Assembly (NCBI GenBank): GCA_046704785.1
Contig: JBJKRF010000105.1
Location: forward strand, 1 to 58,242
DNA length: 58,242 nt
Source: JBJKRF01 sp046704785
GTDB lineage: Bacteria; Chloroflexota; Anaerolineae; Anaerolineales; Villigracilaceae
Reading direction: 5' to 3'
Notes under the pieces: model-generated
Told to the model about the DNA's origin: nothing
Database searches by the model: none
The model's input: the letters and a program-made list of their open reading frames with translations, nothing else
In this document: positions 52,351-58,242 of the stretch, piece after piece
Position numbering within the stretch: the stretch's first letter is position 1
Layout of the letters: each line of letters begins with the position of its first letter
Position numbers and translations under genes: made by a program

Positions 52351-53263
52351 CCTCGCCTCCAACATTTTGGGCGCTCGCCTGCGACAAGGCTTCCGCGCCG
52401 CCCGCGATGTCCAGCATTTCATTGGTGATGAGTTGCTGACGAACCTTATTGTACTGAAGCTGTAACTCGCCGACCAGTTCGATGGCATTGTCGGTTGCAT
52501 TGTGCATGGCCACCATGCGCGCCGCATGTTCAGACGCGCGTGATTCCAAAATAGCCTGATAGACTTGCAACGCCGTGAACCGCGGAACAATTTCGTCTAA
52601 CAGATCCTTCTCCGACGGCTCATAAGTGTAAGGAGTGCCAGGGCGGGAGGTCACTTCATGGGTCTCTGTCTGCTCCTGATCACGCTCAATCTCTACAGGA
52701 AGCAATTTTTTCATGGCGGGTTCCTGCTTCACCGTGTTCACATAACGCGTATAGACCAGGTAGACTTCATCCACCTTGCCTTCCAGAAACTCACGGACGG
52801 CCATGCGCCCAACTGCCGATACGTCGGTAAACGAGGGCGTCGGGGACAGGTTGCTGAAATCGGCAACAACTTTGTAGCCGCGGCGCAACAACAGATCGCG
52901 GCCCTTCCGTCCAACGGTAATGAGACTGGACGGATTCGGCCAGGATTGAAAGGCGCGCGCTACGAAACGGATCAGGTTGGCATAATACGCCCCGGCCAGG
53001 CCACGGTCCCCGCTGACCACCACCACCAAGGTCACTTTGACATTGGCGCGCCGGGTCAACAGAGGGTGCAGGCTTTCGCGTCCGGGCTGTCCGGCGATAT
53101 GACGTAAAACCTGCCAGGCTTTGCTGGCATAGGAACGTGTGGCCGTTAGCGCCGCCACTGCCTTGCGCACTTTGCTGGCGCTGACGGCCTGCTGGGCGCG
53201 CGTCACCTGCGAAATGTTCTTGATGCTTTTGATGCGAAGCCGCATCTCACGAGCCGAAGCCAT
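52343..53263 (-). CDS. atpG: ATP synthase F1 gamma subunit
   Basis: The central rotor shaft, 306 residues. N-terminal MASAREMRLRIKSIKNISQV and C-terminal ARMVAMHNATDNAIELVGEL with NKVRQQLITNEMLDIAGGAEAL are the conserved coiled-coil helices. GGAG lies 9 nt before the ATG. It sits between alpha and beta as usual and overlaps atpD by 8 bp. Confidence 0.95.
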   Translation of the reverse strand: MASAREMRLRIKSIKNISQVTRAQQAVSASKVRKAVAALTATRSYASKAWQVLRHIAGQPGRESLHPLLTRRANVKVTLVVVVSGDRGLAGAYYANLIRFVARAFQSWPNPSSLITVGRKGRDLLLRRGYKVVADFSNLSPTPSFTDVSAVGRMAVREFLEGKVDEVYLVYTRYVNTVKQEPAMKKLLPVEIERDQEQTETHEVTSRPGTPYTYEPSEKDLLDEIVPRFTALQVYQAILESRASEHAARMVAMHNATDNAIELVGELQLQYNKVRQQLITNEMLDIAGGAEALSQASAQNVGGEDG

Positions 53264-53282
53264 GACGATTTTCTCCGCGCGC

Positions 53283-54947
53283 CTACGCTTGCCAGGTAGC
53301 TTTGAACGTATTCAAAGCTTCCCGCAGCCTTTTCTCGATATCAGGGTTGATACGCCCCGCTTCGGCGATCTCCTTGCCAATTTCAGGGTAAGACGCATCC
53401 ATGAATTTGAGCAGGTCCGCTTCCCAACGGCTCATTTTTTCCACAGGCACGCCATCGGCGAAACCGTTGACTCCCGCGAAAATGACCATCACCTGATGCT
53501 CCAACGAAACAGGCGCGTACTGGGGTTGTTTCAGGATTTCCTGCATGCGGCGCCCGCGATTGAGCTGCGCCTGGGTGGTCTTATCCAGGTCGGAACCAAA
53601 CTGCGAAAAAGCGGCCAACTCACGATAAGCGGCCATGTCGAGGCGCAAGCGACCTGCCACCTGCTTCATGGCTTTGGTCTGCGCATCGCCGCCCACGCGT
53701 GAGACGGAAATTCCCACATTGACTGCCGGGCGAATGCCGGCATTGAACAGGTTGCTCTCAAGGTAGATTTGTCCATCTGTAATGGAAATGACGTTGGTTG
53801 GCACGTAAGCAGATACATCACCGAGCAAGGTCTCAATGATGGGTAGGGCCGTCAACGAGCCACCCGTCCCTTTGAGCCGGACGATCTTGTTCTGCTTGGA
53901 GTCCTTCATTTTCTCCAGGTCTTCGCGCGCCTCGTGAAGCGACAATGGCCCCTCATAGACCCTCCCATTAATCGCATCCTGTTCTGACGCTAACGAATCG
54001 GCAAATTCCTTGCGGGTGATCACATAACTACTTGCCAGGCGCGCAGCGCGTTCGAGCAAACGCGAATGCAAATAGAACACATCCCCAGGGTACGCTTCAC
54101 GGCCTGGTGGACGGCGCAAGAGCAAAGAGACCTGTCGATACGACCAGGCATGCTTGGACAGGTCATCGTAAACGACCAGGGCGTCGCGGCCATTTTCCAT
54201 GAATTCTTCACCGATGGTGCAGCCTGCATAAGGCACAATATATTGCAAGGCCGCCGGTTCGTCTGCCGAGGCCATCACCACCACCGTGTGATCCAGAGCG
54301 CCGTACCGCTCCAGCAAAGCGACCGTCCGCGCAACGGCGGCCTTCTTTTGGCCGATCGCCACGTAAATGCAGATAACATCTTTGCCCTTCTGATTGATAA
54401 TCGTATCAATTGCGAGGGCGGTTTTCCCCGTCTGACGGTCGCCGATAATCAATTGACGCTGTCCCCGTCCGATGGGAATCATCGCATCAATAGGCTTGAT
54501 ACCGGTCTGGATGGGGGTATCGACGTCCTGACGGTAAACCACGCCCGGGGCGATACGTTCGATGGGTCGATAGCGTGTAAATGGAATCGGGCCGTTTCCG
54601 TCGATGGGTTCTCCCAGGGCGTTCACCACCCGTCCAATCAACCCGTCTCCTACCGGAACGGAGGCAATGCGGCCCGTCGAACGGACGGTCATCCCCTCCA
54701 CAATGCCGGTGTAATCGCCCATGATGATGACGCCAACAGTCTCTCTTTCCAGGTTGAAGGCAATGCCTCGTACCCCGTTGTCGAACTGCACTAATTCCTG
54801 CGAACGGACGTTTGCCAGACCCTCCACCCGGGCGATGCCGTCCCCTGCTTCCAACACGGTTCCGATGTCGTTGATGCTGACCTCGGCTTTATACGCTTCG
54901 ATTTGTTTTTGGAAATCGCTCGTAATTTGTTCGATCAGGTCAGACAT
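53283..54947 (-). CDS. atpA: ATP synthase F1 alpha subunit
   Basis: The non-catalytic nucleotide-binding subunit, 554 residues. Walker A GDRQTGKTALAIDTI and the family signature region GIRPAVNVGISVSRVGG are clear; DQDAINGRVYEGP-like text appears as EQDAINGRVYEGPLS. It is about 40-50 residues longer than common bacterial versions. GGAGG lies 4 nt before the ATG at 54947. It opens the operon: no atpH (delta), atpF, atpE or atpB gene precedes it, since the upstream 576 bp are non-coding and the next gene is divergent. The Fo part and delta must be elsewhere. Confidence 0.95.
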   Translation of the reverse strand: MSDLIEQITSDFQKQIEAYKAEVSINDIGTVLEAGDGIARVEGLANVRSQELVQFDNGVRGIAFNLERETVGVIIMGDYTGIVEGMTVRSTGRIASVPVGDGLIGRVVNALGEPIDGNGPIPFTRYRPIERIAPGVVYRQDVDTPIQTGIKPIDAMIPIGRGQRQLIIGDRQTGKTALAIDTIINQKGKDVICIYVAIGQKKAAVARTVALLERYGALDHTVVVMASADEPAALQYIVPYAGCTIGEEFMENGRDALVVYDDLSKHAWSYRQVSLLLRRPPGREAYPGDVFYLHSRLLERAARLASSYVITRKEFADSLASEQDAINGRVYEGPLSLHEAREDLEKMKDSKQNKIVRLKGTGGSLTALPIIETLLGDVSAYVPTNVISITDGQIYLESNLFNAGIRPAVNVGISVSRVGGDAQTKAMKQVAGRLRLDMAAYRELAAFSQFGSDLDKTTQAQLNRGRRMQEILKQPQYAPVSLEHQVMVIFAGVNGFADGVPVEKMSRWEADLLKFMDASYPEIGKEIAEAGRINPDIEKRLREALNTFKATWQA

Positions 54948-55053
54948 TTCGCCTCCAGGCCGGGTTCCGTTCAAACCACCGAATCAAACCATCGGGTTGG
55001 AAAAGACCGGCCACGACTAAAACAGGAAGAGTCTACTTTATTGACGCGCAATG

Positions 55054-55080
55054 GCCCGGATACCAGTTACATATCCGGGC
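55054..55080. repeat. perfect 9-bp inverted repeat upstream of atpA
   Basis: GCCCGGATA (55054-55062), 9-nt centre, TATCCGGGC (55072-55080). The size and 18-nt centre-to-centre spacing suit a dimeric repressor or a leader hairpin of the atp operon, about 110-130 bp before the atpA start. Confidence 0.6.
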
Positions 55081-55377
55081 ACATTGTTAAGGGATTTCCA
55101 AAGAAATACCAGCGTTGGGCGACACGCAGGTTTTCAGTTGAATTTTTCACGAAAGGGGATCTCCGCGCCTGTTAGAACGAAAGATTTTGTCCTGTCTGCC
55201 TCCAGAACGGCCTAATCATACTTGAAAGCCAGCATATTGTCTAGTTACGTGTCTCCAGGAATCGCTGTGACAAGAGACACCAGCAAAAGACTCGGATATG
55301 ACACGTCCAATTTACCGCGCCGAGGTCGAGTCCTGCACCTCTTGGATAAAAGGATGCTGAGAACCGCGCTCCGACCC

Positions 55378-55405
55378 TTGAAATTCTAGGGGAATATTAT
55401 ATACT
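55378..55405 (+). promoter_or_regulatory. promoter of the Ddl-like ligase gene
   Basis: TTGAAA (55378-55383), 16-nt spacer, TATACT (55400-55405). The ATG at 55524 is about 110 nt downstream and has its own ribosome binding site, so this unit has a leader. Confidence 0.55.
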
Positions 55406-55523
55406 TTGCATCGAATTTCCACTCCGGTTCTCAAGGATTCCCTTCACCATGCACGACAGATCCCTTCCGCTCTACTTATGAAGAACTTCCTGAAGAACCC
55501 TGTTCCCCCCCAAGGAGAAAACA

Positions 55524-56705
55524 ATGATTCCAACACGTGAGCGGGAAGGCGAAAAGCCTCCCAGTAATATTGTCCACCCCCAAAACACATGGCGGGTCGC
55601 TGTCGTCGCAAATATCAAAGAAGAGAGTATCCCCCTGCCAGACGACGTTCCCGCCGATGCTTTGGCCGATTATGACCACATCGAAACGATCGACTCCATC
55701 CGCGCCGTGATTGAAACAGAGGGTCACACGACTATCTTTGTACAGGCGGACCGCGACCTCCCCTACGCACTCCAAGACATTAACCCAGATATTTGCTTCA
55801 ACATTGCCGAAGGGCTTGGCGGCGATGCCCGCGAGGCCCAGATACCGGCCTTGTTGGAGATGCTCAAAATCCCTTATACCGGTTCGCGCGTGTTGGCAAA
55901 TGCTATTTCATTGGATAAAACTTTAACGAAACGAATCTGGCGTGATCGTCACCTGCCGGTTTGCCCCTTCCAGGAATTCAACACCGGCGAGGAGCCGATC
56001 CGCCCGGAGTTGCGTTACCCACTGTTCGTAAAACCCGCCCGTGAGGGAACTGGCATGGGTGTCGATACAAAAGCCGTCGTCAATAGTGAATCTGAATTAC
56101 GTGAACGCGCAAAGTGGGTCATTGACATGTACCACCAACCGGCCTTGGTCGAAACGTTTCTACCAGGGCGGGAATTCACCGTCGCGGTGTTAGGGCGCAC
56201 AGACGCCAAGCGCTTCAGCCGTCATCCAGAATGGTACGATCAGGACGGGTTTCGTCGTATGCCTATCGTCGAAGTGGATCATGCCCATTCAATCACACCC
56301 GGCATTTACAGTAATGCAGCCAAGCTAAAGAACTTTGACGAAGAAGGAGCGCCCGGCTACTACTGCCCTGCCAACATCAGCCCAGAACTCACAAAAAAGT
56401 TGCAATATTATGCCTGGCGCGCGCATTCCATTATCGGCGCTTTGGATGTCTCCCGCATCGACATTCGCCTCGATGCCGAAGGACAACCGCGGCTATTAGA
56501 GATCAACACGCTGCCGGGTCTGACGCCAAATTACAGCGACCTGTGCCTGATCGCCAATGCGGATGACATCTCTTACGACGACCTCATCCTCGAAATCCTG
56601 TACCTGGGTGCCAGCCGCTGGGGCCTCATCGAGCCTCGCGCTCTACCTTCTGCTACGAATAAGAAAAGCAATTTGTCAAAGAACGTCATGCACCGTACAG
56701 TTTGA
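55524..56705 (+). CDS. ATP-grasp ligase, D-alanine-D-alanine ligase-like
   Basis: A 393-residue ATP-grasp protein related to Ddl. Visible: the N-terminal CFNIAEGLGGDAREAQIPAL (equivalent of the Ddl HGxxGEDG region, here without the His), YTGSRVLANAISLDKTLTKR, LFVKPAREGTGMGVD (ATP-binding), VETFLPGREFTVAVLG, and the metal-binding end RIDIRLDAEGQPRLLEINTLPGLTP. The changed first motif suggests a dipeptide or amino-acid ligase distinct from housekeeping Ddl. The N-terminal extension of about 25 residues is unusual. AAGGAG lies 6 nt before the ATG. It probably acts in the cytoplasm on a peptidoglycan precursor or small peptide. Confidence 0.82.
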   Translation: MIPTREREGEKPPSNIVHPQNTWRVAVVANIKEESIPLPDDVPADALADYDHIETIDSIRAVIETEGHTTIFVQADRDLPYALQDINPDICFNIAEGLGGDAREAQIPALLEMLKIPYTGSRVLANAISLDKTLTKRIWRDRHLPVCPFQEFNTGEEPIRPELRYPLFVKPAREGTGMGVDTKAVVNSESELRERAKWVIDMYHQPALVETFLPGREFTVAVLGRTDAKRFSRHPEWYDQDGFRRMPIVEVDHAHSITPGIYSNAAKLKNFDEEGAPGYYCPANISPELTKKLQYYAWRAHSIIGALDVSRIDIRLDAEGQPRLLEINTLPGLTPNYSDLCLIANADDISYDDLILEILYLGASRWGLIEPRALPSATNKKSNLSKNVMHRTV

Positions 56706-56766
56706 TTTTCCGAAACCGAAAGCGTCGTTCACTGCACTGACGCCAGCGGGCCCGCACTATAAAGCA

Positions 56767-56775
56767 TGGTATAAT
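56767..56775 (+). promoter_or_regulatory. extended -10 promoter of tRNA-Ser
   Basis: TGGTATAAT at 56767-56775, a perfect extended -10 element, 24 nt before the mature tRNA 5' end. No good -35 is visible. Confidence 0.6.
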
Positions 56776-56799
56776 ACCGCCCGCTCATCAAGCACCTAT

Positions 56800-56886
56800 G
56801 GAGAGGTCGCGTAGCTCGGTTTAGCGCGCACGCCTGGAGCGCGTGTAACCCGAAAGGGTTCGCGGGTTCAAATCCCGCCCTCTCCG
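56800..56886 (+). tRNA. tRNA-Ser (anticodon GGA)
   Basis: Acceptor GGAGAGG pairs with CCTCTCC (56879-56885), discriminator G at 56886. The anticodon GGA is at 56836-56838. The long variable arm (AACCCGAAAGGGTT) marks a class II tRNA, and the T-arm is GCGGGTTCAAATCCCGC. CCA is not encoded. Confidence 0.97.
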
Positions 56887-56894
56887 CCTTTTTA

Positions 56895-56924
56895 CAGGGA
56901 CGACGCATGTCGTCCCTGCTTTTG
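56895..56924 (+). terminator. Rho-independent terminator after tRNA-Ser
   Basis: CAGGGACGAC, GCAT, GTCGTCCCTG then CTTTTG: perfect 10-bp stem and short T run. Confidence 0.85.
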
Positions 56925-56961
56925 TTACGAGTTTTCAACCTATCCATTCCTCACAAAAGAG

Positions 56962-56967
56962 TAAACT
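56962..56967 (+). promoter_or_regulatory. -10 box 7 nt before the PilZ gene ATG
   Basis: TAAACT, 7 nt, ATG at 56975. Consistent with the leaderless pattern in the window; weak on its own. Confidence 0.4.
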
Positions 56968-56974
56968 GGATGCG

Positions 56975-57382
56975 ATGGAGGGCCCCATGAAGGAACGTCG
57001 AAAGCTTGAACGGAAATATCTTGCGGTTTATTCACGTGTCTTCGACCGCGCTACGGGCAAAGTCCTGGGCTATCTATCGGACATGTCCCGCCTGGGAGCC
57101 ATGATTATCAGCGACGACCCAATGCCAGACAACACATCCGTAGAATTGCGCTTCGACCTGCCCGACCCACTACTATTCTCTACAGACCACCTTAACGTAA
57201 GCGCACGTGTCGCCTGGTGCCAACCAGATATTAACCCGGCCTTTTATAATGTAGGCTTTGAGTTTAAGAGCGTGCCAGACGCTCAACTCAAGATCATCGA
57301 CCAGATGGTAGAGTTGTACGAATTCCGTCGCGAGTACCCAAATTACCCGACGCCCCCATCCACGCTCCCCAACGATTCTTGA
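56975..57382 (+). CDS. PilZ domain protein, predicted cyclic di-GMP receptor
   Basis: A 135-residue single-domain PilZ protein. The cyclic di-GMP binding elements are RRKLERKYL (RxxxR) near residue 8 and LSDMSRLGAMIISDD (D/NxSxxG) near residue 35; the strand VSARVAWCQPDINPAFYNVGFEF completes the barrel. Two starts compete: 56975 follows a -10 box by 7 nt, whereas 56987 has GGAGGG just upstream. The first is used here. No diguanylate cyclase is nearby, so the signal comes from elsewhere. The target process (motility, exopolysaccharide) is not evident. A hairpin follows the stop. Confidence 0.82.
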   Translation: MEGPMKERRKLERKYLAVYSRVFDRATGKVLGYLSDMSRLGAMIISDDPMPDNTSVELRFDLPDPLLFSTDHLNVSARVAWCQPDINPAFYNVGFEFKSVPDAQLKIIDQMVELYEFRREYPNYPTPPSTLPNDS

Positions 57383-57386
57383 AACA

Positions 57387-57419
57387 ACGTCCCTTCCAAT
57401 TTTCTTCTTGAAGGGACGT
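57387..57419 (+). repeat. hairpin after the PilZ gene
   Basis: ACGTCCCTTC (57387-57396), 13-nt loop, GAAGGGACGT (57410-57419). Perfect 10-bp stem starting 4 nt after the stop codon, without a following T run. Probably a 3'-end or weak terminator structure. Confidence 0.6.
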
Positions 57420-57467
57420 CTGCAAAGCGCCAATGATCTTGCAACGTTTTTTCGGCGAGCATGCTAC

Positions 57468-57473
57468 TAAAAT
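57468..57473 (+). promoter_or_regulatory. -10 box 6 nt before the phosphatase ATG
   Basis: TAAAAT, 6 nt, ATG at 57480. No Shine-Dalgarno sequence. Predicted leaderless. Confidence 0.5.
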
Positions 57474-57479
57474 TTTATC

Positions 57480-58034
57480 ATGCTCGAAGATACGCTGACC
57501 ACTTTTATGGGCCAATTAGAACGTCCAATCGCTGAATCATACTGGGTCATTCCAGGGCGATTTCTCGCGGGGGAATACCCGGCCGCGCCTTACTTCGAGG
57601 AACATAGTCGCCGTCGTATGGATGCCTTTCTGGAATCCGGTTTCGACACCTTCATCGATCTGACCCGCGAAGGCGAATTGCAACCCTACGAGCCTATCTT
57701 ATACGAGCAGGCTGAACGTTATGGGATCCAGGTGGAATACAGACGTTTTTCTATTGGCGATTTTGGACTACCCACTCCGAGAGAGATGAAGGAAATCCTC
57801 GACACGATCGATGCAGCTCTCAGAACCAACCATAAAATTTACCTGCATTGTTGGGGCGGCGTTGGCCGCACGGGTACAGCGGTTGGCTGTTACCTCGCCC
57901 GCCATGGTCTATCCGGCGATCAGGCTCTCGATCAAGTTGCAGCCTGGTGGCATAACGTTCCCAAGCATCACCAACATCCAAATTCCCCTGAGACCGCAGT
58001 ACAGGCGGCATTTGTACGTCACTGGTTCCAATGA
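57480..58034 (+). CDS. dual-specificity/tyrosine protein phosphatase-like protein
   Basis: A 184-residue cysteine phosphatase. The P-loop is KIYLHCWGGVGRTGTAVG with the CX5R catalytic signature HCWGGVGRT near residue 126; the general-acid Asp is probably in FSIGDFGLPT. The N-terminal YWVIPGRFLAGEYPAAP is typical of bacterial and plant dual-specificity phosphatases acting on phosphoproteins or phosphoinositides. The substrate is unknown. It is cytoplasmic and monocistronic, ending before a strong terminator. Confidence 0.88.
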   Translation: MLEDTLTTFMGQLERPIAESYWVIPGRFLAGEYPAAPYFEEHSRRRMDAFLESGFDTFIDLTREGELQPYEPILYEQAERYGIQVEYRRFSIGDFGLPTPREMKEILDTIDAALRTNHKIYLHCWGGVGRTGTAVGCYLARHGLSGDQALDQVAAWWHNVPKHHQHPNSPETAVQAAFVRHWFQ

Positions 58035-58050
58035 AAAAAGACCGGACTCA

Positions 58051-58090
58051 AAAAAAGCAGGGTTTGCCCCACGGCAACCCTGCTTTTTTT
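58051..58090 (+). terminator. Rho-independent terminator after the phosphatase gene
   Basis: AAAAAAGCAGGGTT and GCC pair with GGC and AACCCTGCTTTTTT around a 4-nt loop, with one bulged T, followed by the T run. Starts 17 nt after the stop codon. Confidence 0.85.
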
Positions 58091-58094
58091 GAGG

Positions 58095-58136
58095 TTCTTT
58101 GGAATTCCCCGTGGTAAGGGAGTAATGTGGGGGTGT
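58095..58136 (+). repeat. dispersed intergenic repeat, copy 4
   Basis: TTCTTTGGAATTCCCCGTGG then TAAGGGAGTAATGTGGGGGTG. Closest to the copy at 18265. The following 100 bp to the window end are G- or C-rich and T-rich with no gene seen. Confidence 0.6.
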
Positions 58137-58242
58137 AGGGCGGGGGGAGCGGCGCCGACGCCCCCCCCAAAAGCCCAGCTACCCGCGCTTGCCCAACTAC
58201 CCATTATTTTTTTCCCCGGCATTCACAGCTGTACCGAATCCC

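Larger units (their letters stand above)
54948..55523. other. 576-bp intergenic region between atpA and the Ddl-like gene
   Basis: It divides divergent genes. It holds a perfect inverted repeat at 55054-55080, a GTGTCTC/GAGACAC pair at about 55239-55270, and a promoter for the rightward gene at 55378-55405. I could not fix the atp operon promoter or find any small open frame with a ribosome binding site. A structured RNA is possible but none is recognised. Confidence 0.5.

Noticed and set aside
52351..52590. 80-codon upstream extension of atpD
   Set aside because: It lies within atpG in another frame and does not resemble the beta subunit; MANSKGYVAQ is the family start.
55183..55380. Structured RNA (6S, SRP or RNase P) in the atpA-Ddl gap
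   Set aside because: None of the conserved segments of those RNAs could be seen.
54948..55523. Fo or delta subunit gene upstream of atpA
   Set aside because: No open frame with a membrane c-subunit, a, b or delta pattern is present in the 576-bp gap.
56729..56947. Minus-strand open frame containing ERAGFEPANPFGLHALQ
   Set aside because: It is the antisense of tRNA-Ser; a false frame.

Overview
The window reads as a chromosomal segment of a Chloroflexota bacterium, most likely Anaerolineae. That placement is an inference from gene content and not a marker-gene result. Supporting signs are a stand-alone isopentenyl phosphate kinase, lipoproteins that combine SH3b domains with Thr/Pro-rich linkers, an atpA-G-D-C block followed by mreB, Rex, and many unassigned membrane proteins. 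No phage, plasmid, insertion sequence or CRISPR array is visible, and most genes are housekeeping or accessory metabolism.

Layout. 1-2100: dispersed-repeat debris, one 92-residue hypothetical gene and an amidase. 2138-5001: formate-tetrahydrofolate ligase and isopentenyl phosphate kinase. 5113-7263: a Thr/Pro-rich membrane protein and a membrane class III nucleotide cyclase. 7276-13664 (minus): a tightly overlapping five-gene operon of two SPFH-like membrane proteins, pseudouridine kinase, a polytopic membrane protein and pseudouridine-5'-phosphate glycosidase. 13768-18097: PHP phosphoesterase, EtfA/EtfB, a DinB-like protein and an acyl-CoA dehydrogenase behind a palindromic operator. 18386-23229: tRNA-Leu(CAG), an FtsB/DivIC-like protein, a frameshifted lysA and a large membrane histidine kinase. 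23304-27249: an Rrf2 regulator heading a cluster of YgiD-type dioxygenase, DUF1684 protein, RIB7-type reductase, RibA and an SDR. 27315-32799: YgjP-type metalloprotease, SCO1, small membrane protein, DUF3298 lipoprotein, phosphatase, GT4 glycosyltransferase and DedA. 32804-36912: two halves of a heterodimeric ABC exporter with panD between them. 37180-42213: SDR, Tex, a 49-residue membrane protein and an MFS transporter. 42322-47698: a surface cluster of two SH3b lipoproteins, a polytopic protein and a 665-residue unassigned protein. 47797-48417: rex. 48515-54947 (minus): an unassigned membrane protein, mreB and F1-ATPase genes. 55524-58034: an ATP-grasp Ddl-like ligase, tRNA-Ser(GGA), a PilZ protein and a dual-specificity phosphatase.

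Three things stand out. (1) Genes that open a transcription unit usually lack a Shine-Dalgarno sequence and have a -10 box 6-8 nt before the ATG; internal operon genes usually have good ribosome binding sites. This predicts widespread leaderless transcripts. (2) The rex promoter and the fhs promoter carry near-identical Rex operators with the common core TTGTGnCTAATTnCAC, predicting redox control of one-carbon metabolism. (3) A 34-bp palindromic repeat occurs once between genes and once, in frame, inside tex. A His-rich insertion in psuG may have a related origin from another dispersed repeat.

All calls come from reading sequence by eye; no homology search was run.
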